From Rubrivirga sp. SAORIC476 (lineage in GTDB: Bacteria; Bacteroidota; Rhodothermia; Rhodothermales; Rubricoccaceae), in contig NZ_MVOI01000006.1 in the NCBI RefSeq assembly GCF_002283555.1, positions 824,040 to 888,039 of the forward strand: DNA of 64,000 nt, written 5' to 3'. The notes below the pieces were generated by a model, which worked only from the letters and a program-made list of their open reading frames with translations, was not told the DNA's origin and ran no database searches. The translations under genes were made by a program, and so were the position numbers. Positions 33,504-41,783 of this stretch are shown in pieces (positions within the stretch are counted from its first letter, which is position 1; every line of letters begins with the position of its first letter).

Positions 33504-35468
33504 ATGCCCACTCCTCTCGTCACCATCGCCGCCGTCGTGGTCCTCGGGATCGGGGCGCAGTGGCTCGCCTGGCGGACCAAGTTTCCCTCGATCCTGCTGC
33601 TGCTCGGGTTCGGGTTCCTGGCCGGGCCGGTGACCGGCTTCCTGCCGCAGGACGCGCTCCAGGGCGAGTGGCTGTTCCCGTTCGTGTCGCTGGCGGTCGG
33701 CATCATCCTGTTCGAGGGTGGGCTGACGCTGCGGTTCGACGAGTTCCGGGAGGTCGGCAAGAGCGTCGTCAACCTGATCACCATCGGCGTGCTGGTAACG
33801 GGCGTGCTGGCGACCATCGGGGCGCACTACCTGGCAGGGTTCTCGTGGGAGGTGGCTGTGGTCCTGGGTGCGCTGCTCACGGTGACCGGGCCGACGGTCG
33901 TGCTGCCGCTGCTGCGCCACGTCCGCCCGGCGGGGCGGGTGGGGACCATCGCCAAGTGGGAGGGCATCACCATCGATCCCATCGGCGCCATCCTGGCGGT
34001 GCTGGTGCTGGAGACCGTCATCCTCCTCAACGAGCCCGCCGAGGTGGCAGGGGCGCACGGGAGCGTCTGGGGCGCGCTGGCGCAGGGCATCGCGTTCGAG
34101 ATCGTGGTCGGGGTCGGGGTGGCGGTGCTCGCGGCGGTGCTGCTGGTGTTCCTGCTGCACCGGCGGCTGGTGCCGGACTGGCTCCAGAACCCGGTCGCGC
34201 TGATGGTGGTGGTGGCGGCGTTCGCCATCTCGAACACGCTTCAGGAGGAGGCGGGGCTGCTGGAGGCGACGCTGCTGGGCATCATCATGGCCAATCAGCC
34301 CTACGTCTCGGTCCGCCGGATCGTCGAGTTCAAGGAGGACCTGCGGGTGCTGCTGATCTCGCTGCTGTTCATCATCCTGAGCGCGCGGCTGGACCGGAGC
34401 GCCTTCGAGATCATGCTGGCGCCGGGGCCGCTGCTGTTCCTGGCCGTGCTGATGCTGGTGGTCCGCCCGCTGGCCGTCTGGCTGTCGTCGCTGGGCACGG
34501 GGCTCAACTGGCGCGAGCAGGCGTTCCTGTCGTGGCTGGCGCCGCGCGGCATCGTGGCGGCGGCGGTCGCGAGCCTGTTCTCGTTCCGCCTGGAGGAGTT
34601 TTTCCCGGCCGAGGCCGGCCGGATCGTGCCCATCGTGTTCCTCGTCATCGTGGGGACGGTGGCCGTGTACGGGCTGACGATCTCGCCGCTGGCGCGCTGG
34701 CTCGGGCTGGCCCTGCCCGACCCCCAGGGGGTGCTGTTCATCGGCGCGCAGGGCTGGGTCCGTCGCGTGGCCAAGGCGCTCGATGGGCTGGGGATCCCCG
34801 TGCTGTTGATCGACGCCAACGCGCGCAACGTGCGGCAGGCGAAGAAGGCCGGGCTGCCGGCGCAGCGGGCCAACATCCTGGCCGAGGGCGTCATCGACGA
34901 CCTCGACCTGAGCGGCATCGGCCGCCTGCTGGCGGTCACCCCGAACGACGAGGTCAACGCGCTCGCGGCGCTCCACTTCGGCGAGGTCTTCGAGTCCGAC
35001 GAGGTCTACCAGCTGCCCATGCGTGCCGACGGCCCGAAGAGCCCGGCGACCGAGATCCCGCGCCACCTCCGCGGGCGCCCGCTCTTCGCCACCGACGCCA
35101 CCTTCACGGCCCTCGACGAGCGCCTCAACGCGGGCGCCTCGATCCACGTGATCCACATCACCGACACGCGGACGCTCGCCGCCCTCCGCGACGAGGTCGA
35201 GACCGACGACGGAGAGGAGGGCCTGATCCCGCTTTTCCTGGTCCGCGGCGAGAAGGTTCGCGTCTACGCCGAGGACGCCGACATCACCCCCCAGCCGGGC
35301 GACGCGCTCGTGGTGCTCCTCGACCAGACCGTCGACCCCGGCTGGCTCGCCGAGTCCGCCGACCTCGACGCGGACGGCCCCGACGACCTCCCCGACCGTG
35401 CGCCCGAGGTGGGGCGAGCGGCTGCGGGCGACGGGATGCCGGGCCGCGCCATCCCCCCGGACGCATAG
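33504..35468 (+). CDS. CPA1-type sodium/cation:proton antiporter with TrkA-like C-terminal domains (654 aa)
   Basis: About 12 membrane helices span residues 1-405. Family blocks are PSILLLLGFGFLAGP, LFEGGLTLRF, LLTVTGPTVVLPLL and WEGITIDPIGAILAVL, with the membrane Asp in IDP. A cytoplasmic TrkA_N/RCK-like Rossmann part (about 410-530; VLFIGAQGWVRRVAKALDG) and a TrkA_C-like part (about 560-620; VRGEKVRVYAEDADITPQPG) follow, implying gating by a nucleotide or ion. Function: exchange of Na+ or K+ for protons, for pH and salt balance. ATG 33504 is preferred; GTG 33495 is an alternative. Confidence 0.92.
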   Translation: MPTPLVTIAAVVVLGIGAQWLAWRTKFPSILLLLGFGFLAGPVTGFLPQDALQGEWLFPFVSLAVGIILFEGGLTLRFDEFREVGKSVVNLITIGVLVTGVLATIGAHYLAGFSWEVAVVLGALLTVTGPTVVLPLLRHVRPAGRVGTIAKWEGITIDPIGAILAVLVLETVILLNEPAEVAGAHGSVWGALAQGIAFEIVVGVGVAVLAAVLLVFLLHRRLVPDWLQNPVALMVVVAAFAISNTLQEEAGLLEATLLGIIMANQPYVSVRRIVEFKEDLRVLLISLLFIILSARLDRSAFEIMLAPGPLLFLAVLMLVVRPLAVWLSSLGTGLNWREQAFLSWLAPRGIVAAAVASLFSFRLEEFFPAEAGRIVPIVFLVIVGTVAVYGLTISPLARWLGLALPDPQGVLFIGAQGWVRRVAKALDGLGIPVLLIDANARNVRQAKKAGLPAQRANILAEGVIDDLDLSGIGRLLAVTPNDEVNALAALHFGEVFESDEVYQLPMRADGPKSPATEIPRHLRGRPLFATDATFTALDERLNAGASIHVIHITDTRTLAALRDEVETDDGEEGLIPLFLVRGEKVRVYAEDADITPQPGDALVVLLDQTVDPGWLAESADLDADGPDDLPDRAPEVGRAAAGDGMPGRAIPPDA

Positions 35469-35553
35469 GGAAGAGACCGTCGCGCGGCCCTCGGCCTCCG
35501 GCTGAACCTCCGGTCGGTCCTCCGGTACATCGCAGGATTCCGTCTTCCGTCCC

Positions 35554-36846
35554 ATGCCTGACGACCCCGTCGCCCTCCTCGGTCGCTTCGGAGCGGCCCT
35601 CGCCCTCGGCCTGCTGATCGGCACCCAGCGGGCGTTCCACGACCGCCGAGAGGATCAAGAGGCCTCCTCGTTCGCGGGCATCCGCACGTTCCCACTGCTG
35701 GCCCTCGCAGGCGCGCTGAGCGCTTACCTGGCGTCGTCGCTGGGGAGCCCCTGGGTCGTGGTCGCGGTGCTGGCCGTCGTGGGCGCGTTCGCCGTCTCGG
35801 CGTACCGGGCGGGCACCGAGCGCGGCAACCTCGGCATCACCACCGAGGTGGCCACGCTGGTGACGACGCTCGTCGGGGCCCTCTGCATGACCGGGACGCT
35901 GGGGGTGGTGGTGGCGGTCGGCGTGGCGGTCGCGATCCTGCTGGAGGTCAAGCCCGAGACGCAGCGGTTCGTCAAGGCGCTCCGCGAGGACGAGTTGGAG
36001 GCGGCGCTCAAGTTCGCCGCCGTGAGCGCGCTCATCCTGCCGGTGCTGCCGGACCAGACGTACGGGCCGCCGCCGTTCGACGTGGTGAGTCCCTTCAAGG
36101 TGTGGCTCATGGTGGTGTTCATCTCGGGCATCTCGTTTCTGGGCTACGTCCTCACCAAGGTCGTCGGCGCCACGCGTGGGGTCGGGCTGACAGGCATCGT
36201 GGGCGGGCTGGCCTCGTCCACGGCGACGACGCTCTCGTTCGCCGAGCGCAGCAAGGCCCGCGAGACGATGTCGGGGGCGCTGGCGATGGGCGTGTTCGCG
36301 GCGTGGGCGGTGATGTTCGCCCGCGTGCTGGTCGAGGCGGGGGTGGTGAACCGGGCGCTGCTGGGCGCCGTGTGGCCGTCGATCACGGCGGGCGGCGTGG
36401 CCGGGCTCTCCTACGCGGCGTTCCTGTGGATGCGAAACCGAAAGGCTGAAGCCGACAGCGAGGACAAGGATGAGGGGAAAGACGCCTTCTCGAACCCCTT
36501 CGAACTCAAGAGCGCGCTCGCCTTCGGGGCGCTCTACGCCGTCATCCTGGTCGGCTCGAAGGCCGCCGAGATGTACCTCGGTACGGCAGGCCTGTACGCC
36601 TCGGCCGTCGCCTCGGGCCTGGCCGACGTGGACGCGGTGACGCTCTCGATGGCCGAACTGAGCAAGCCCGGCGGCTCGGTCTCGCTCGACACGGCGGCGA
36701 CGGCGGTTGCCCTGGCGGCGGCCAGCAACACGGTGGTCAAGGGGGGCATCGTGGTAGCGACGGGCGCGGCGGCCATGAAGAAGGCCATCCTGCCTGGGAC
36801 CGGGCTCGTGCTGGCAGCCATGCTCGGCGTCGCGCTGCTGGTGTAG
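35554..36846 (+). CDS. MgtC/SapB-DUF4010 membrane protein (430 aa)
   Basis: The N-terminal MgtC/SapB domain (about 8-140) has GLLIGTQRAF, FAGIRTFPLLALAG and GNLGITTEVATLVTTLVGA. The C-terminal DUF4010 (about 175-430) has VGATRGVGLTGIVGGLASST and ATTLSFAERSK, then several helices ending near ILPGTGLVLAAM. Around 11 TM helices in total. The family is widespread; involvement in magnesium or membrane-potential homeostasis is suspected for MgtC, but the DUF4010 fusion is uncharacterised. It lies 85 nt after the antiporter gene and is probably co-transcribed. Confidence 0.9.
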   Translation: MPDDPVALLGRFGAALALGLLIGTQRAFHDRREDQEASSFAGIRTFPLLALAGALSAYLASSLGSPWVVVAVLAVVGAFAVSAYRAGTERGNLGITTEVATLVTTLVGALCMTGTLGVVVAVGVAVAILLEVKPETQRFVKALREDELEAALKFAAVSALILPVLPDQTYGPPPFDVVSPFKVWLMVVFISGISFLGYVLTKVVGATRGVGLTGIVGGLASSTATTLSFAERSKARETMSGALAMGVFAAWAVMFARVLVEAGVVNRALLGAVWPSITAGGVAGLSYAAFLWMRNRKAEADSEDKDEGKDAFSNPFELKSALAFGALYAVILVGSKAAEMYLGTAGLYASAVASGLADVDAVTLSMAELSKPGGSVSLDTAATAVALAAASNTVVKGGIVVATGAAAMKKAILPGTGLVLAAMLGVALLV

Positions 36847-36871
36847 AGGGGAAACGAGGGCGACCTCCTCT

Positions 36872-36889
36872 GCCTCGGTCCCGAGGCGG
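36872..36889. repeat. Dispersed palindrome GCCTCGGTCCCGAGGCGG
   Basis: 7-bp arms GCCTCGG/CCGAGGC, 25 nt after the MgtC/DUF4010 stop and 110 nt before nadE. It is one of the intergenic copies. Confidence 0.8.
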
Positions 36890-36999
36890 GGCGGGGCGGC
36901 GCGAAGAGTGAAGCCGTTCTGGGCCCCGGCGGATCTTCATGTCCCGTTCTGCCATTTCCCCGTCCCTCTCCCACTGCCCGCGAGCGACGCGAGCCACCC

Positions 37000-38679
37000 A
37001 TGCGGATCGCCCTCTGCCAGATCAACACCACCGTCGGCGACCTCGCCGGGAACGTCGAGCGCATCCTTCGCGACGCCCGCCGCGCGGCCGACGCCGGGGC
37101 CGACCTCGCCGTCTTCCCCGAGCTGGCCGTCACCGGCTACCCGCCGCAGGACCTGCTGGACCGGCCGGCGTTCCTCGACGCCGTCGACGACGCCGTGGCC
37201 CACTTGGCGCGCGAACTGCCCGCGGGCCTCGGCGTGCTCGTGGGCGCGCCGGTGCGGAACGAGACGCCCGTCGGCAAGCGGCTCTTCAACTCGGCCCTCC
37301 TGCTGGCGGACGGCGCCGTGCAGGACGCCGTCTCGAAGACGTTGCTGCCGACCTACGACGTGTTCGACGAGTACCGCTACTTCGAGCCCGCCGCCGAGCG
37401 CCGGGTGATGACGTTCCAGGGCGTCCGGCTGGGCGTCCACGTCTGCGAGGACATGTGGAACAACGAGGAGCAGGCCCCCTACCACCTCTACGCGGCCAAC
37501 CCGATCGACGAGCTGGCGGCCCTCGGCATCGACCTGTTCGTCAACCTGTCGGCGAGCCCGTACACGGTCGGCAAGCCGATCGAGCGTCGGCTGCTGATCC
37601 GGGAGAGCGCGCAGGAGCACGGCGTCCCGTTCGTCTACGTCAACCAGGTCGGCGCCAACACGGAGCTGATCTTCGACGGCGACAGCCAGGTCCAGAACGC
37701 CTCGGGCGAGGTGCTCTACCACGCGCCGCTGTTCCAGGAGGCGTTCCACGTCTGGGACACCGAGGCCCCCGGCGAGCCCGTCGAGGTGGAGGCGGCGGGG
37801 ACGACGGCCGAGATCCACGACGCGCTCGTGCTCGGCGTGGCCGACTACGTGCGCAAGACGGGCGAGGGTGTCTTCGAGAAGGCGCTCATCGGGCTGTCGG
37901 GCGGCATCGACTCAGCGGTGACGTGCGCCCTCGCGGTCGCCGCGCTGGGGGCGGACCGCGTCGTCGGCGTGACCATGCCGTCGGCCTACTCGTCCTCGGG
38001 CTCCGTCGACGACAGCCGCGCGCTGGCCGAGAACCTGGGCATCGAGTTCCACGAGGTCCCCATCCTGCCCGCCGTCGACGCCTTCGGCGAGATGCTGGCG
38101 CCGCTGTTCGAGGGCACCCAGGAAGGTGTCGCCGAGGAAAACATCCAGGCCCGCGCCCGCGGACTGACGCTGATGGCGATCTCGAACAAGTTCGGCCACC
38201 TCTTGCTGACGACCGGCAACAAGTCCGAGATGGCGGTCGGCTACGCGACGCTCTACGGCGACATGTCGGGCGGGCTGGCGGTCCTGTCGGACGTGTTCAA
38301 GGAGGAGGTCTACCGGATCGCGGAGTACGTCAACGCGACGGCCGGGCGCGACCTGATCCCGCGCAACACGATCACCAAGCCGCCCTCGGCCGAGCTGAAG
38401 CCGGGGCAGGTGGACCAGGACTCACTGCCGCCCTATGCCGTCCTCGACGCCATCCTGCAGCGCTACGTCGAGGAGCACGAAGCGCCCGCCGGGATCGCCC
38501 GCGAGTTGGGCTTCGACCTCGCCCTCGTCCAGCGCATCGCGCGCATGGTGGACCGCAACGAGTACAAGCGCCGCCAGGCCGCGCCCGGCTTGCGCGTCAC
38601 CGGCAAGGCGTTCGGGTCGGGCCGCCGTCTCCCCATCGTCATGCAGCGCACGGAGGTGCCGGCTCCCGTCGACGCCTGA
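37000..38679 (+). CDS. nadE: Glutamine-dependent NAD+ synthetase (559 aa)
   Basis: The N-terminal nitrilase-type glutaminase domain (1-265) carries Glu in FPELAVTGYPPQD, a Lys in SKTLLPTYDVFDE and the nucleophile Cys in GVHVCEDMW. The C-terminal synthetase domain (about 270-559) has the PP-loop LSGGIDSAV, MPSAYSSSGS, TTGNKSEMAVGYATLYGD and TKPPSAELKPGQ. It makes NAD+ from deamido-NAD+, ATP and glutamine-derived ammonia in the cytoplasm. Length fits the bacterial two-domain form. It stands alone between intergenic palindromes. Confidence 0.97.
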   Translation: MRIALCQINTTVGDLAGNVERILRDARRAADAGADLAVFPELAVTGYPPQDLLDRPAFLDAVDDAVAHLARELPAGLGVLVGAPVRNETPVGKRLFNSALLLADGAVQDAVSKTLLPTYDVFDEYRYFEPAAERRVMTFQGVRLGVHVCEDMWNNEEQAPYHLYAANPIDELAALGIDLFVNLSASPYTVGKPIERRLLIRESAQEHGVPFVYVNQVGANTELIFDGDSQVQNASGEVLYHAPLFQEAFHVWDTEAPGEPVEVEAAGTTAEIHDALVLGVADYVRKTGEGVFEKALIGLSGGIDSAVTCALAVAALGADRVVGVTMPSAYSSSGSVDDSRALAENLGIEFHEVPILPAVDAFGEMLAPLFEGTQEGVAEENIQARARGLTLMAISNKFGHLLLTTGNKSEMAVGYATLYGDMSGGLAVLSDVFKEEVYRIAEYVNATAGRDLIPRNTITKPPSAELKPGQVDQDSLPPYAVLDAILQRYVEEHEAPAGIARELGFDLALVQRIARMVDRNEYKRRQAAPGLRVTGKAFGSGRRLPIVMQRTEVPAPVDA

Positions 38680-38705
38680 CTCTGCCCGCCTCGGCTCCCT
38701 TGCCC

Positions 38706-38723
38706 GACTCGGCCCCGAGGCGG
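38706..38723. repeat. Dispersed palindrome, one mismatch (GACTCGGCCCCGAGGCGG)
   Basis: It lies 26 nt after the nadE stop and 6 nt before the convergent arsS stop. One base of the left arm differs from the other copies. Confidence 0.65.
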
Positions 38724-38729
38724 AGAGAC

Positions 38730-39890
38730 CTACGCCGTCGCCCCGCCGCAGGACGAGCCCGCGCCCGCCGTGCAGCCGTAGCAGTGGCGTTCCGTCTTGA
38801 CGGTCCGCGCCTGCCACGCCCCCAGGTCGAAGTCGCCGATGGTCGCGAACGGCACCGCCGCGTCCATCTCCAGCTGCTGGTTGAAGTCGCAGTCGTACAC
38901 CTTGCCGTCCCAGCCGACGGAGATCGTGTTGCGGCACATCAGTCCGTCCAGCGTCGCCGGGTTGAAGGCCCCCAGCAGGCGGTCCATGTAGGCATCCAGC
39001 TGGCCCTTCTCCAGGAGCCACTCCAGGTAGCGGCTCATCGGCATGTTGTTGAGCGCGAAGAGGCGGTCGAACGAGACGCCGTGGTTGCGCTCCAGCGCCG
39101 CCTTCCACTCCGCCTCCAGCGACTCCTGGCTGCCCGCGAGGAAGCTGCCGACCGGGTTGGTCACCAGCGTCAGGACCTTGTCCGGGTCGCCCTGTCCGTA
39201 GCCGACCTCGTTGAGCATCCGGAGCGCGCGGATCGACTTCTCGTACGTCCCGTCGCCGCGCTGGGCGTCCGTGCCGAGTTGGCGGTAGTGCGGCAGCGAG
39301 CACGCCACCTCGACGCCGCGCTCGGCCATCCACCCTGCGAGGTGGGCGTAGCGGCGGACCGTCAGGATGGTCAGGTTGCACCGGTCGATGACGTGCAGCC
39401 CGCGCGCCACGCACGCATCGACGAGGTACTCGAAGTGCGGGTTGAGTTCCGGCGCCCCGCCCGTCAGGTCGACGGTGTGCAGCGCGCCGCCCTGCGGGTG
39501 CGCCTGGATGTGGTCGATGGCCGCGAGGCACGCGTCGACCGCGGCCCGGTCCATGTTCTCCGCCGTCCGGTCCGGCCCGGAGTCCACGTGGCAATGCCGG
39601 CACGTCATGTTGCACAGCTTGCCGATGTTGATCTGGAAGATCTCCAGCGGCGCCGGCGTGAGGCCCTGCTCCCAGCCGCTCGCCACGAGGTCGCGGTGGA
39701 AGCGGCCCGTCCCGCTCGGCCCGAGGTCCAGGGCCACGGCGTCGAGCGCAGCGATCTGCGCGGCGGGCTCCGCCAGCGGCGTGCGGCGGGCGTACAGGCT
39801 CGTGGTCCGCTTCGGGCCGTCCATCACGTCGGCCAGGAGTTCGGCCGAGAGGACGGGGAGGGAGATCGCGGAGCCGTCGCCGTTGGACAT
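38730..39890 (-). CDS. arsS: Arsenosugar biosynthesis radical SAM protein ArsS-like (386 aa)
   Basis: The radical SAM core binds a [4Fe-4S] cluster through CNMTCRHCHV (CxxxCxxC, about residue 95) after the strand LEIFQINIGKL. Other core segments: VDLTGGAPELNPHFEYLVD, VIDRCNLTILT. The C-terminal DUF3641-type part (about 250-386) contains CRNTISVGWDGKVYDCDFNQ and ends with a Cys-rich CYGCTAGAGSSCGG, which may hold an extra cluster or a metal site. ArsS adds the adenosyl-derived sugar in arsenosugar formation. The partner gene, peroxidase-like, lies upstream on the same strand; no ArsM methyltransferase is visible in the window. Confidence 0.92.
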   Translation of the reverse strand: MSNGDGSAISLPVLSAELLADVMDGPKRTTSLYARRTPLAEPAAQIAALDAVALDLGPSGTGRFHRDLVASGWEQGLTPAPLEIFQINIGKLCNMTCRHCHVDSGPDRTAENMDRAAVDACLAAIDHIQAHPQGGALHTVDLTGGAPELNPHFEYLVDACVARGLHVIDRCNLTILTVRRYAHLAGWMAERGVEVACSLPHYRQLGTDAQRGDGTYEKSIRALRMLNEVGYGQGDPDKVLTLVTNPVGSFLAGSQESLEAEWKAALERNHGVSFDRLFALNNMPMSRYLEWLLEKGQLDAYMDRLLGAFNPATLDGLMCRNTISVGWDGKVYDCDFNQQLEMDAAVPFATIGDFDLGAWQARTVKTERHCYGCTAGAGSSCGGATA

Positions 39891-39980
39891 CGGGGAAAGG
39901 GGGAGAGTCTGAGGGGTGAACCACGATGTGCCGGGCACAGACCTGTCCCACGCAGGGATCAGCGGTCGTCCGACACGACG

Positions 39981-40009
39981 AAAAACGTCGGCGGGGCAAG
40001 GCCCGCCGA
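39981..40009 (-). terminator. Intrinsic terminator between the peroxidase-like gene and arsS
   Basis: On the minus strand, an 8-bp stem (arms at 39988-39995 and 40002-40009, TCGGCGGG/CCCGCCGA) with a 6-nt loop is followed after two bases by TTTTT (39981-39985). It sits 10 nt after the stop of the upstream gene, so part of the transcripts probably end before arsS. Confidence 0.7.
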
Positions 40010-40018
40010 TCGGAGGAG

Positions 40019-40351
40019 CTACATCGTCTGTGCCTTGACACCGTCCAGCATCTGGAGGCCGTGCACCAGCGACGCGCCGCCGCGGATGGCCGTCGCCACG
40101 TGGACCGCCTCGGTCATCTGCTCGAGGTCGGACCCCTTCGCGAGCGACTCCTGCGTGTAGGCGTCGATGCAGTAGGGGCACTGGACGGTGTGAGCGACGG
40201 CGAGGGCGATCAACGCCTTCTCGCGGGCCGTCAGCGCGCCGTCCTCGAACACCTTGCCGTAGTAGCTGAAGAAGGCGTCGGCGAGGGGCTTGGAGCCCTC
40301 GGCGATCTCGCCGAAACGGGGCAGGTGCTCGGGCTTGTAGTAGGTCTCCAC
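40019..40351 (-). CDS. Arsenosugar-biosynthesis-associated CMD/peroxidase-like protein (110 aa)
   Basis: This is a small all-helical carboxymuconolactone-decarboxylase (AhpD-like) protein with the redox motif VQCPYCIDAYTQE (CxxC) and a conserved His in EAVHVATAIRGGASLVHG. A close subfamily is regularly found beside arsS genes and is annotated as arsenosugar biosynthesis-associated peroxidase-like; the adjacency here fits. Its exact reaction is not established to my knowledge. It is the first gene of the minus-strand pair, and a terminator follows it. Confidence 0.9.
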   Translation of the reverse strand: METYYKPEHLPRFGEIAEGSKPLADAFFSYYGKVFEDGALTAREKALIALAVAHTVQCPYCIDAYTQESLAKGSDLEQMTEAVHVATAIRGGASLVHGLQMLDGVKAQTM

Positions 40352-40432
40352 GGAGGTCGGATGAGGGGGGGAGGGGTGAAACTAGGCGTGAGGCTCGGCG
40401 CGTGCGCGGCGGACGAAGAGCCGTCGGGGCGG

Positions 40433-40463
40433 TTGTGGAGTCTCCGTCGGGCAGATACCTTAC
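40433..40463 (+). promoter_or_regulatory. Possible promoter: TTG ... TACCTTAC
   Basis: TTG at 40433-40435 and TACCTTAC at 40456-40463 are separated by 20 bp, close to the Bacteroidota -33/-7 layout (TTG, 19-21 bp, TAnnTTTG). The pair lies 44 nt before the GTG start at 40508. Confidence 0.35.
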
Positions 40464-40507
40464 TGGATTCGCGTCCGTCCTCTCTCTCGCGGCTCGGCTG
40501 CTCTCCT

Positions 40508-41680
40508 GTGTCGTTCGTCGGCTGGTTCCTGCTCCTTCTCGTCATCGCCGTCGTCGGAGGGGCGATCGCGTGGCATCGGCAGCAGTCCCTGCCGCCGCCG
40601 CCGGTTCCGTACGGCGACCCGCACGACCTGTCCACCCTCGGCCTGACGCCCGCCCGCCCCCGCCCGGTCGGCGTGGACCTGGACGATCCCGACCCGTACG
40701 CCGAGTCGCACGGCAGCCGCGTGCCCCTGCCCGCCGTCCCCGGAGGCCCGACTCGGACGCCGACCACCGCGACGGCCCGGCCCGTCGAGCGGCCTGCCCC
40801 CGCCGCCGTTCCGTCGTCCTCCGCGCGTCCCCGCCCCCCGGTGACCGCGCCCGACTCGCCCTGGGCCGCGCCCGCGGTCGCACACCTGCTCGCCTCGCTC
40901 GCCGCCCACGTCGGCGGGACCGTGGCCGTGGTGCGCCACGACGGCGAGCGCCACCTCATCGAGGCGCGGACCGACGGCAGTGCGATGGCGCCCGTGGATG
41001 GCCCCGCGCTCGCGCTCGACGGTCCGATGGACCTCGGCCCCGGTGCTCTCGGTGCCCTGTCGAGTCTCGTCAGCGGCTTCGCCTACGCGGTCCCCATGGG
41101 AGCGCGCATCCTGCTCATCGGCGGCGATGGGGACGGTGAAGGCACCGCGCGCTACCTCGACCTGCTCCACGTCCTCGGCCTCGGCGGTGCCCCCACCGAG
41201 CCGGAGCGCGGCGCTCTGCCCGCGGACGATGCCGAGGAAGACGAGGTCCACATGGCGGAGGAGGGGGGCGCCCGCCCGACGCCCCGCGCCGAGATCATCG
41301 CGGAGGAACAGCGGGCCGCCCGGGAGGCCGACCGACCCCTCGCGTTTGCTCTCGTCACCCTCGCCGACGCCGAGGAGCGGCTGACGACGCACCCGGACGA
41401 GGAGGTGACGCTGGCCGAGGGCGACCTCCGGGATCGTCTGGAGGCCGCGGCGGACGTGCGCCGCATCGAGCCGTTCGGGGACCTGCTGTTCGGCGTCTTC
41501 CTGGACCTCGACCCGGCCCGCGCCGCGACGTGGTGCGACCGGCTGGCCTCGGGCGAGCCGCCGCTCTTCATCGGCGCCGTCGCCCCGGCGGACGGGGACC
41601 CGGAGGGCATCCGTGCCGCCGCCGTCGCCGCGCTCCGCGACGCCTACGACCAGCGCCGGGCGCACATCGTGGAGGCGTAG
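40508..41680 (+). CDS. Membrane-anchored protein with Pro-rich linker and degenerate GGDEF-like domain (390 aa)
   Basis: It starts with GTG; residues about 3-20 form one TM helix (FVGWFLLLLVIAVVGGAIAW), followed by a Pro-rich linker to ~120. A GAF-like middle part (about 125-235; GGTVAVVRHDGERHLIEA, PMGARILLIGG) leads to a C-terminal domain (about 280-390; PLAFALVTLADAEERL, RRIEPFGDLLFGVFLDLDP) that resembles a degenerate GGDEF fold without GGDEF residues. It therefore should not make c-di-GMP. No certain function; a sensory or scaffolding role is possible. Confidence 0.7.
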   Translation: MSFVGWFLLLLVIAVVGGAIAWHRQQSLPPPPVPYGDPHDLSTLGLTPARPRPVGVDLDDPDPYAESHGSRVPLPAVPGGPTRTPTTATARPVERPAPAAVPSSSARPRPPVTAPDSPWAAPAVAHLLASLAAHVGGTVAVVRHDGERHLIEARTDGSAMAPVDGPALALDGPMDLGPGALGALSSLVSGFAYAVPMGARILLIGGDGDGEGTARYLDLLHVLGLGGAPTEPERGALPADDAEEDEVHMAEEGGARPTPRAEIIAEEQRAAREADRPLAFALVTLADAEERLTTHPDEEVTLAEGDLRDRLEAAADVRRIEPFGDLLFGVFLDLDPARAATWCDRLASGEPPLFIGAVAPADGDPEGIRAAAVAALRDAYDQRRAHIVEA

Positions 41681-41783
41681 GGCCGGCGGAAGCGGGTTCT
41701 GGGGATTGCGGGTGAGCCTGACGGGATCGGGGAGCCGGAGGGATCCGTCGCGCGTCCCCGACTCTCACTTCCCATTCCTCACG

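Noticed and set aside
32844-35624. A long minus-strand open frame opposite the antiporter gene
   Set aside because: The plus-strand frame has clear TM and TrkA motifs. The minus frame is low-complexity (Arg/Gln/His-rich), and only its 3' end is a credible lipoprotein.
40508-41680. Diguanylate cyclase
   Set aside because: The C-terminal domain resembles GGDEF in order only. The GGDEF/GGEEF residues and metal-binding Asp positions are not recognisable.
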